A stretch of DNA of 5,860 nt from the NCBI GenBank assembly GCA_019233165.1, contig JAFAMS010000208.1, positions 1 through 5,860 of the forward strand, given 5' to 3'. The stretch is from Vulcanimicrobiota bacterium. Its GTDB lineage: Bacteria; Vulcanimicrobiota; Vulcanimicrobiia; Vulcanimicrobiales; Vulcanimicrobiaceae. The notes beneath the pieces are model-generated. The model was not told the origin of the DNA and made no database searches. It saw only the letters and a program-made list of their open reading frames with translations. Below are positions 1 to 5,012 of this stretch, piece by piece; within the stretch, counting starts at the first letter, position 1, and the number at the start of each line of letters is the position of its first letter. The position numbers and the translations under genes are program-made.

Positions 1-456
1 CAGGGACGCTATCAGGAAGCCCGCACCGATGATGCCTGCAATACAGACGTACGCGATATCGAACGCCGTCTTTCCGATCGACGCCATGTACCGCGCCGTC
101 GTGTTTGCCGGGACAAATATGGTCCGAAGCAGCCAGCTCATCACGCCGGCAAAGTTCGTCTTGTTCTTGTCGAGAGGGCTCCAGTAGGCTTCGGTCACGT
201 CAAAAACGTCGCCGGGCGCGCCACCCGCTCGATGAACGCGCGTCGTCGTCGTGAACGGCACGGTGCTGGTCGGTGGCGACGGCGGACCTGCGCCGTGCGG
301 CGGCGGCGGATCGACCACGTCTGCAACCCAGTCGGCCGGTCCACCTACAACCGTATTGAGCTGCCCCAACAGCGCGAGAGCCGCCTGGTCCTGCATCTCG
401 TACGGCGGGTGCGGCATCACGCCGTGCACTACAACGACGGCGACCCTCGATGGCAC
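1..456 (-). CDS. Putative membrane-associated alpha/beta-hydrolase-like protein (N-terminal part, cut at left edge)
   Basis: The minus-strand frame is open from a stop at 502-504 to the left edge, so only about 152 N-terminal residues are visible. Near the N-terminus a hydrophobic strand ends in VVVVHGV (about residues 7-13), the strand-turn that opens many alpha/beta hydrolase and lipase folds. A conserved-looking MPHPPYEMQDQAAL stretch follows, then a Pro/Thr-rich linker (about residues 47-72), then FDVTEAYWSPLDKNKTNF. A hydrophobic span (about 131-152) looks like a transmembrane segment at the edge. No catalytic GxSxG is visible; it would lie past the edge if present. I chose GTG at 454-456 because GGGAGG lies nine bases upstream; ATG at 463-465 is the alternative, but that motif directly abuts it. 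Gene reality is fairly sure; the hydrolase call is an inference from one short motif. Confidence 0.62.
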   Translation of the reverse strand, partial: MPSRVAVVVVHGVMPHPPYEMQDQAALALLGQLNTVVGGPADWVADVVDPPPPHGAGPPSPPTSTVPFTTTTRVHRAGGAPGDVFDVTEAYWSPLDKNKTNFAGVMSWLLRTIFVPANTTARYMASIGKTAFDIAYVCIAGIIGAGFLIASL

Positions 457-465
457 TACTCGCAT

Positions 466-471
466 CCTCCC
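466..471 (-). promoter_or_regulatory. Ribosome binding site GGGAGG deciding the start of the left-edge gene
   Basis: Read on the minus strand this is GGGAGG. It lies nine bases before a GTG codon (454-456) and zero bases before an ATG (463-465). The spacing favours the GTG as start, although the ATG cannot be excluded. Confidence 0.45.
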
Positions 472-484
472 GCGCTTATCGAAC

Positions 485-495
485 CGGAACTTCCG
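485..495. repeat. Short perfect palindrome CGGAA-C-TTCCG upstream of the left-edge gene
   Basis: Five-base arms around one central base, about 30-40 bases upstream of the probable GTG start of the minus-strand gene and about 70 bases upstream of the acetyltransferase start. The position would suit an operator, but an 11-base palindrome in GC-rich DNA can be chance. I found no convincing -35/-10 pair in the divergent spacer 457-567. Confidence 0.2.
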
Positions 496-567
496 AGAGC
501 GTTATTCCTCAGGTAAGACCACCGCCGCCCCTGGGAGACTGAGACGCTGAGCGGGTAAGCATCCGAC

Positions 568-1173
568 GTGGCCGACGCATCTTTTTGGCGACGGGCTCGC
601 AGCCGCGTTCGGATGCTTCTTTTCCCTCCGGAGGTTCCTCGGCGGTTCCTTATCGATCCCGCCGCGTACCGGCGGGAACCGCTCGACCGCAACGCGATCG
701 TCGTTAGGCCGGTTGGGCCCGAACAATACGCCGAACTTGGGCGCCTGGTGGCGGACATTTACGTCAACGAGGGGTACGCGCTGCGGAGCCAGCGAGGCTG
801 GCTCGAGGACGTGGCGATGCGCGCGACCCAGGGCCAGATCTTTGTCGCGCTCGACCGAAACCGCATCTTGGGGAGCGCGATGCTCGCCAAGCCGCCGTCG
901 CCGCTGGCAGAACTCTCGGGTCCGGGCGAAGGTGACGTACGGCTCGTCACGGTGGCGCGATTCGCGCGCGGTCAGGGCGTCGGAGCGAAGCTCATGGCCG
1001 CCGTCATCGACGCCGCGCGGGCCGATGGACTAAAGGCGCTCGTCCTCTGGACGCAGGCATCGATGGAGTCGGCGCAGCGCCTCTACGAGCGACTCGGGTT
1101 CGTACGCCACCCCGTGCTGGATCGCGCCACGAACGTTCGGACGTTCCTCGGGTACCGGCTCGAGTTAGACTAA
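568..1173 (+). CDS. GNAT family N-acetyltransferase
   Basis: A 201-residue protein of the GNAT fold, which transfers an acetyl group from acetyl-CoA to an amine of an unidentified acceptor; probably cytosolic. Residues 122-150 hold the core beta4-alpha3 region: DVRLVTVARFARGQGVG, with the pyrophosphate-binding loop RGQGVG at 134-139 (family pattern Q/RxxGxG/A). The alpha4 signature SAQRLYERLGF at 168-178 follows, as in most GNATs. About 45 basic, proline-containing residues precede the domain, with a long bulky stretch (FPPEVPRRFLIDP) of unknown role. The start is GTG at 568 with no clear Shine-Dalgarno sequence; an in-frame ATG at 613 would remove 15 residues (WRRARSRVR region) and is a real alternative. 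The 3' end overlaps the converging gene by four bases. Family confidence is high; the substrate is unknown. Confidence 0.92.
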   Translation: MADASFWRRARSRVRMLLFPPEVPRRFLIDPAAYRREPLDRNAIVVRPVGPEQYAELGRLVADIYVNEGYALRSQRGWLEDVAMRATQGQIFVALDRNRILGSAMLAKPPSPLAELSGPGEGDVRLVTVARFARGQGVGAKLMAAVIDAARADGLKALVLWTQASMESAQRLYERLGFVRHPVLDRATNVRTFLGYRLELD

Positions 1174-1844
1174 GCGATCAGCTGGCTCGACGGCTGGAAA
1201 TCGGACGCGTACGCTAACGTCCGCAATTGAGCGGCTTGCGCGATGAGCGCCTGCTGCACGGGGCTGAACGAATCCAAACCGGCATCGAAGTTCTTCTGAA
1301 TCTGCGCTTGCACGGCTTGCAGTTGCGGCAGGTAGGTCGAGCGCGCGGTCAGCTCCGCATTGTAGGCGGTGACTTCGGAGGCCGGGAGCCACGCGCCGTT
1401 CTGCGCGACGACCATTCCGGTTGCAGGATCGACGGTTCCCGGATCGCGGCTGAGTCCGATCGAGTTGTACCACGCGTTAAGCGCATAGTCGACGGGGACT
1501 TGACCGCCGCCGCTCGCGCTCGAAATCGACTTGCCGAAATTCGTGATGTACTGGCTCTCGGTCAGTCCCTCAAACGTTGGTCCGTTCGACGTCGAAGCCG
1601 TCCGCGGCGCGCTATTCGAGCCCGAGCTGCCGGTCGTCGTGGACGACCCTGGGGCGCTCGAAGAGCTCGAACCGCTCGTGTTCCCCAGTGCCGATTCGAA
1701 CGACGTCTCGATCAGCTGGAGAAACTGTTGCCCTAGCGACTGCAGGGTTTGCGGCGATTGCGACGCCTGCGGGCTCGATCCGGTCAAACCGGAGAGCACG
1801 TTCGAAAGCAGCGTCTGCGCGGCGTTTGTGATGCTGAATGACAT
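1170..1844 (-). CDS. Hypothetical Ser/Gln-rich, cysteine-free protein
   Basis: I do not recognise this 224-residue protein. It starts with ATG at 1842-1844, preceded by AAGGAA at 1854-1859 as a ribosome binding site. An amphipathic N-terminal part (1-54, rich in Gln, Leu, Ser) leads into a low-complexity Ser/Gly/Thr linker (about 55-90). Next is a short globular-looking region with FEGLTESQYITNFGKSI and ALNAWYNSIGLSRDPG (91-135), and finally a Gln/Ala-rich helical C-terminus (155-212). Serine is about 17% of residues. There is no cysteine, no signal peptide and no membrane segment. This composition resembles non-classically exported filament or structural proteins, which is only an inference. 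It is divergent from the equally unfamiliar gene at 1977. Sensible composition and a proper start favour it over the open plus-strand frames it overlaps, whose Arg-rich composition is that of antisense translation. Confidence 0.75.
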   Translation of the reverse strand: MSFSITNAAQTLLSNVLSGLTGSSPQASQSPQTLQSLGQQFLQLIETSFESALGNTSGSSSSSAPGSSTTTGSSGSNSAPRTASTSNGPTFEGLTESQYITNFGKSISSASGGGQVPVDYALNAWYNSIGLSRDPGTVDPATGMVVAQNGAWLPASEVTAYNAELTARSTYLPQLQAVQAQIQKNFDAGLDSFSPVQQALIAQAAQLRTLAYASDFQPSSQLIA

Positions 1845-1853
1845 TCCGTGGTC

Positions 1854-1859
1854 TTCCTT
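1854..1859 (-). promoter_or_regulatory. Ribosome binding site of the Ser/Gln-rich protein gene
   Basis: The minus strand reads AAGGAA here, with AGGA ending ten bases before the ATG at 1844. The hairpin at 1864-1880 lies immediately upstream, so folding of the transcript could affect access to this site if transcription starts far enough upstream. Confidence 0.45.
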
Positions 1860-1863
1860 ATGC

Positions 1864-1880
1864 GCCCGCCCACGGCGGGC
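1864..1880. repeat. Perfect 7-bp hairpin GCCCGCC-CAC-GGCGGGC in the divergent intergenic region
   Basis: Seven-base perfect arms (1864-1870 and 1874-1880) around a CAC loop. It sits just upstream of the ribosome binding site of the minus-strand gene and about 97 bases upstream of the plus-strand gene. No T-run follows on either strand, so it is not a typical intrinsic terminator. It could be an operator or a 5'-leader hairpin. The right arm GGCGGGC recurs in tandem at 1904-1917, tying it to the neighbouring repeats. Confidence 0.5.
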
Positions 1881-1903
1881 ACAGCTCCGTTGAAAAAGTC
1901 ATC

Positions 1904-1940
1904 GGCGGGCGGCGGGCCCCCGTTTAGTGTCCGGGCCCCC
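1904..1940. repeat. GC-rich direct repeats: tandem GGCGGGC and two CGGGCCCCC copies 19 bases apart
   Basis: GGCGGGC occurs twice head to tail (1904-1910, 1911-1917) and again as the right arm of the upstream hairpin (1874-1880). CGGGCCCCC occurs at 1913-1921 and 1932-1940, a 19-base spacing, with an A/T-richer GTTTAGTGT between the copies. The GGGCCC cores are self-complementary and could also pair with each other. The block lies 36-73 bases upstream of the plus-strand ATG at 1977, where regulatory sites are expected. No known regulator site is recognised. Confidence 0.4.
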
Positions 1941-1965
1941 TTGCCGGGGTGGAGGCCGAGCAGGC

Positions 1966-1969
1966 AGGA
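1966..1969 (+). promoter_or_regulatory. Ribosome binding site AGGA that sets the start of the Ala/Gln-rich gene
   Basis: AGGA lies seven bases before the ATG at 1977-1979. The same frame is open further upstream to an ATG at 1848. However, that ATG has no ribosome binding site, and the 43 extra residues would be translated from the GC-repeat intergenic DNA as low-quality Pro/Gly/Arg sequence. The 1977 start is therefore preferred. Confidence 0.6.
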
Positions 1970-1976
1970 TAGGCCC

Positions 1977-2705
1977 ATGGACGGGATCGGGCCGGCTCAG
2001 ACGACCCTCATCAACGCGGCGCTCGGCGTGCAGGCGGAATTCGCCCAAACCGCCGCGGCGCTCTCGTCCGGCCTCGGACGCGACTTGGTCAGCGGCGTCG
2101 GCGATCCGCAGCTCTCCTTCTACGATTATCTGACGGCCGCATCGGCCGCCTACGACCGGGGCACCGCGGCCGCGCAGGCCGCCCAGCCGCAGACAGTCTC
2201 GCAGGAAGCCGCCGCCGGCGAGATCGCGAGCGTCCAGCAAGAGATCGGCAATCTGACGATCGCCGCGAACAACGGACTTCTGGATCCGACGACGCAACAG
2301 ATCCTGGCCTTGCAAATCAACGCCGAGACCCAGCAGATCGCGCCGATCGCGAACGCCGCCGGCCTCAATGCGAACGCGAGCACCACACTTCAATCCGGCG
2401 CGTTCCCGAGCTCGACGACGCAGCTGAATACCTTCGATCTGCGGAGCGCTCCGTTCTCTACCGTCGTCGTCGACCAGGCGCAGCTGGGGATCCAGGCCGA
2501 CGAACTTCAGAATGCCGTCAACTACAACGACAATGTCTCGACAGGCCTTACCGGCATCGCGTCAGGGATCGCCGAGACGGACCGCGTCCGTGCGATCGAG
2601 ACGTTCCGCGAGCAAGACCTTTCGCATCGCGCCGATCTCTTTGCGCTCGCAAGGGCCGACAACCAAGACGGCATCACGCTTGGGATGCTGGACGCGCAAG
2701 CATAG
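1977..2705 (+). CDS. Hypothetical Ala/Gln-rich protein lacking Cys, Lys and Trp
   Basis: A 242-residue protein that I do not recognise. It begins MDGIGPAQTTLINAALG after a good ribosome binding site; the longer frame from 1848 is rejected. Alanine is about 19% and glutamine about 10%. There is not one cysteine, lysine or tryptophan, which is unusual for a protein this size. Most of it reads as amphipathic helix, notably residues about 60-135 (Gln/Ala-rich, QQEIGNLTIAANNGLL then PTTQQILALQINAETQQIAPI), a Ser/Thr-rich break at about 136-160, and a more charged C-terminal helix region (TDRVRAIETFREQDLSHRADLF). No signal peptide or membrane span is seen. It is divergent from the Ser/Gln-rich gene and shares its repeat-containing promoter region, suggesting a linked role. 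The lipoprotein gene follows after 33 bases on the same strand. A structural, filament-like or exported protein is possible but unproven. Confidence 0.8.
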   Translation: MDGIGPAQTTLINAALGVQAEFAQTAAALSSGLGRDLVSGVGDPQLSFYDYLTAASAAYDRGTAAAQAAQPQTVSQEAAAGEIASVQQEIGNLTIAANNGLLDPTTQQILALQINAETQQIAPIANAAGLNANASTTLQSGAFPSSTTQLNTFDLRSAPFSTVVVDQAQLGIQADELQNAVNYNDNVSTGLTGIASGIAETDRVRAIETFREQDLSHRADLFALARADNQDGITLGMLDAQA

Positions 2706-2724
2706 CGTTTAAAGCCTGACCTTG

Positions 2725-2750
2725 GGTACGGTTGCCGCATGGCACGTACC
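2725..2750 (+). promoter_or_regulatory. Hairpin enclosing the lipoprotein start codon
   Basis: GGTACG (2725-2730) pairs with CGTACC (2745-2750). Inside, after a two-base GT bulge, TGCC (2733-2736) pairs with GGCA (2741-2744) around a GCAT loop. That gives ten base pairs with the ATG at 2739-2741 in the loop and stem. An alternative seven-base pairing, GGTACGG (2725-2731) with CCGTACC (2749-2755), uses the repeated GTACC. In mRNA either fold would cover the start codon, and no strong Shine-Dalgarno sequence is present. Translational control is an inference. Confidence 0.35.
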
Positions 2751-3215
2751 GTACCGTTTCTCCGACTCCTTGCCGTCGTTGCATCGCTGCTCGGGCTCGC
2801 CGCATGCGGCGGTGGTTCGACGAATTCCGGACCGTTCGGAACGATCGGGAATCCGAATACCTTCTCGGCCGTGTGCGATCCCGGCACGCAAGTGCAGCTC
2901 GCGAGTCCGACCCCCGGACAGACGGGTGTCTCCTCGAACATCGGCTCGATCATCGTCGTCGCGAACGGCAACGCGAACACGCTCTACAACTCCTACCAGA
3001 GCTGGAACGTGATCCTGCAAGACAACTTCGGGAACACGATCACCGGCGGACCCTTGAGTCTGGTTCCATTCAACAGCGGTCCCCATCCCTACGGCTCGGA
3101 TTTTTACTATTCGTCGTCGATACCGTCGCTCGCGCCCGGGCGCAACTGGAACGTCGGCCTCGTGCAGTCGTTCTCGAACTGCAGCCCGTATTCGCTCTTC
3201 GGCTTCTCGACTTAA
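2739..3215 (+). CDS. Small secreted lipoprotein, possible Ig-like beta-sandwich domain
   Basis: A 158-residue protein with a clear type II (lipoprotein) signal peptide: MARTVPFLRLL, a hydrophobic core, then lipobox LAAC with the lipid-bearing cysteine at residue 23, followed by a GGGSTNSG tether. Residue +2 is Gly, compatible with outer-membrane sorting in proteobacterial rules, which may not apply here. The mature part is Gly/Ser/Asn/Pro-rich with alternating hydrophobic strands. Its SPTPGQTGVSSNIGSIIVV pattern (around 55-73) and later WNVILQDNFGNTI and GRNWNVGLVQSF are reminiscent of bacterial Ig-like domains in cell-surface proteins. Cysteines 46 and 148 flank the domain and could form a disulfide. 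Specific function unknown. It follows the Ala/Gln-rich gene by 33 bases and may share its transcript. Its TAA overlaps the stop of the converging dctM. Confidence 0.85.
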   Translation: MARTVPFLRLLAVVASLLGLAACGGGSTNSGPFGTIGNPNTFSAVCDPGTQVQLASPTPGQTGVSSNIGSIIVVANGNANTLYNSYQSWNVILQDNFGNTITGGPLSLVPFNSGPHPYGSDFYYSSSIPSLAPGRNWNVGLVQSFSNCSPYSLFGFST

Positions 3216-4501
3216 AGATGGAGGGCGTGCGGTAGCCACAGCGAGATCGCCGGGACGTACGTCACCAGCATCAGCACCGCGAACATGAGGACGTAGAACG
3301 GCCAGATCTGCCGCACGACCTGCTCCATCGTCACCTTGCCGACCGCGCAGCCCACGAAAATAATCGAGCCGACCGGCGGGTGGCAGAGCCCGATCCCCAG
3401 ATTCAGCAGCATGATGATCCCGAAGTGCACGGGATCGACGCCGAAGTTCACCATGACGGGAAGCAAGATCGGCGTGGTGATCAAGATCGACGGCGCCATG
3501 TCCATGAAGCAGCCGAGGAGCAGCAACATGACGTTGATCATCATCAGGATCACGTACTTGTTGTGCGAGAGCGTCAGAAAGAACGCCGTGATCTTCGCGG
3601 GCATCTGCATCAGCGCCATCACGTAGCCGACGCTGGCCGCAAAGGCGATCAGCGTCATCACCATTGCGACCGTTCGAAGCGTGCGATGCACGAGCACCGG
3701 AAGATCACCCCAGCGGTAGTCGCGGTAGACGAACATCGTCACGACGAACGCCCACACGCACGCGACCGCGCCGGCCTCGATCGCGGTGAAAACGCCGCTG
3801 AGGATCCCGCCGATGATGATCACGATCGTGATCAAACCCCAGGCCGCATCGACGGTGATCCGCACCGCGTCGCGGAAAGGGACCGGCGTCCCGCGCGGAT
3901 GGTTGCCGCGCACTGCGAGGACGAGACAGAGCACGACGATCGCCGCGCCGAGCAACAGCCCCGGGACGACGCCGGCCATGAACAAGCTGATTACCGAGAT
4001 CGTCCCGCCGGTCGCCAGCGAGTAAATCACGGCGTTGTGGCTCGGCGGGACGAGCAGCGCTTGCACCGAGGCGCTGATCGTCACGTTGGTCGCGAAGACG
4101 CGCGGATATCCGCTGCGTTCCATCTGCGGGATCATCACCGAACCGATCGCGGAAGTATCGGCGACCGCCGAGCCGGAGATCCCGCTCAGGAACGTCGTCG
4201 CGAGGACGTTGACCGCCGAGAGGCCACCGCGAATTCGCAAGATGCCGACGATCACGTTGGCGAGCGCGACGAGCCGGCGCGCCATCCCGCCTTCGGCCAT
4301 GATCGCGCCGGCGAGGACGAAGAACGGGATCGTCAGCATCGCGAACTTGCTGACGCCGCTCGAGATCTGCAGCATCACCGCTTCGGGCGGGATTCCGATG
4401 AAGAACGCGCCGGCGAGCGCCGCGACGCCGAGCGCGTACGCGATCGGCATTCCGATCGCAAAGCAGGCGACGAGCGTCAAGAGGACGACGACGATCCCCA
4501 T
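3212..4501 (-). CDS. dctM: TRAP transporter large permease subunit DctM
   Basis: Large membrane subunit of a TRAP transporter, 429 residues, the usual DctM length. It forms the ion-coupled transport path for the solute delivered by the binding protein. It is strongly hydrophobic throughout, with a dozen or so predicted membrane spans. Family landmarks include TIPFFVLAGAIMAEGGMARRL (split here: 57-66 and 67-77), GISGSAVADTSAIGSVMIP at 107-125 (DctM signature with the SGSxxADT core), VPPSHNAVIY at 151-160, GVFTAIEAGAVACVWAF at 236-252, GCFMDMAPSILITTPILLP at 330-348 and GLCHPPVGSIIFV at 371-383. The last usually reads TPPVG, so CHPPVG is a mild variant. The ATG directly follows the TAA of dctQ, with GAGG 11 bases upstream inside dctQ, so coupling is likely. 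It is the last gene of the operon and ends overlapping the lipoprotein stop by four bases. Confidence 0.97.
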   Translation of the reverse strand: MGIVVVLLTLVACFAIGMPIAYALGVAALAGAFFIGIPPEAVMLQISSGVSKFAMLTIPFFVLAGAIMAEGGMARRLVALANVIVGILRIRGGLSAVNVLATTFLSGISGSAVADTSAIGSVMIPQMERSGYPRVFATNVTISASVQALLVPPSHNAVIYSLATGGTISVISLFMAGVVPGLLLGAAIVVLCLVLAVRGNHPRGTPVPFRDAVRITVDAAWGLITIVIIIGGILSGVFTAIEAGAVACVWAFVVTMFVYRDYRWGDLPVLVHRTLRTVAMVMTLIAFAASVGYVMALMQMPAKITAFFLTLSHNKYVILMMINVMLLLLGCFMDMAPSILITTPILLPVMVNFGVDPVHFGIIMLLNLGIGLCHPPVGSIIFVGCAVGKVTMEQVVRQIWPFYVLMFAVLMLVTYVPAISLWLPHALHL

Positions 4502-5008
4502 TTAGTCGAACGCCTCGACCGGCGTGCGCCGCTCTTCCGGCGCGCCGATCGTCAGCTTTTCCACGACGAACAACACGGTCGCCGCTGCGCCGAAGGGGAT
4601 CGGCAGATACGTGATCCCCACGCGCAGCCAGGGGACCGCGTCGATTGTCTGATTCCAAGTCGTCGCGCACAGCCCAATCCCCCACAGCAGCATGAACGCG
4701 CTGAGCGCTCCCACGATGAGCTCCGAGAGGGCGGTCGTCAACGCCCGCCACGGCTGCGGGAGCAGATCGCGCACGACCGTGATCCGCATGTGGACTCCGA
4801 CGCGGTAGCAAGCGGCGGCTCCGAAGAACGTCAGCACGATCGCGAGCAGGATCGCGACCGGCTCGGGCCACGACGCGGCGCGATTGACAACGTAGCGGGT
4901 GTAAACGCTCCACGGGATGATCAGCGCGATCGTGACGAGCGCGACCGACGCGACCCCGGCGCAGGCCCAATAGAGCGCGTCCATCGCCGAACGAAAACGC
5001 GCTTTCAA
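4502..5008 (-). CDS. dctQ: TRAP transporter small permease subunit DctQ
   Basis: Small membrane subunit of the TRAP transporter, 168 residues with four predicted membrane spans (about 12-34, 50-68, 93-113, 131-150), the standard DctQ architecture. It pairs with DctM to form the membrane complex. Family features are RYVVNRAASWPEPVA (38-52; common pattern RYxxNxxxxWxEE/P), the GVHMRI segment at 71-76 (usual GxHxxI/V) and YLPIPFGAA near 134-142. The marked start is a TTG at 5006-5008 right after a run of T, with no Shine-Dalgarno sequence. An ATG at 4982-4984, eight codons later, is a serious alternative and would give a protein starting MDALYWACAG. The gene lies four bases after dctP with this TTG, or 28 with the ATG, and its TAA abuts the dctM ATG. 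Confidence 0.95.
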   Translation of the reverse strand: MKARFRSAMDALYWACAGVASVALVTIALIIPWSVYTRYVVNRAASWPEPVAILLAIVLTFFGAAACYRVGVHMRITVVRDLLPQPWRALTTALSELIVGALSAFMLLWGIGLCATTWNQTIDAVPWLRVGITYLPIPFGAAATVLFVVEKLTIGAPEERRTPVEAFD

Positions 5009-5012
5009 AAAA

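Noticed and set aside
232..550. Two plus-strand open frames of 94 and 99 codons near the left end
   Set aside because: They lie opposite the left-edge gene, are Arg-rich or low-complexity and lack ribosome binding sites. The minus frame has an HG motif and a membrane helix.
1864..1880. Intrinsic terminator at the intergenic hairpin
   Set aside because: Both flanking genes point away from it and no T-run follows on either strand, so termination is not expected here.
1227..1893. Plus-strand open frames (1227-1736 and 1531-1893) opposite the Ser/Gln-rich gene
   Set aside because: Arg-rich or acidic antisense composition and no ribosome binding site. The minus-strand frame has a good start and plausible composition.
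1848..1976. A 43-residue upstream extension of the Ala/Gln-rich protein, starting at ATG 1848
   Set aside because: It would be translated from the repeat-rich intergenic region, lacks a ribosome binding site and reads as Pro/Gly/Arg junk. The ATG at 1977 has a well-placed AGGA.
3705..4970. A 421-codon minus-strand frame overlapping dctM and dctQ in another phase
   Set aside because: Arg/Asp-rich out-of-frame shadow of two confident genes, with no family features.
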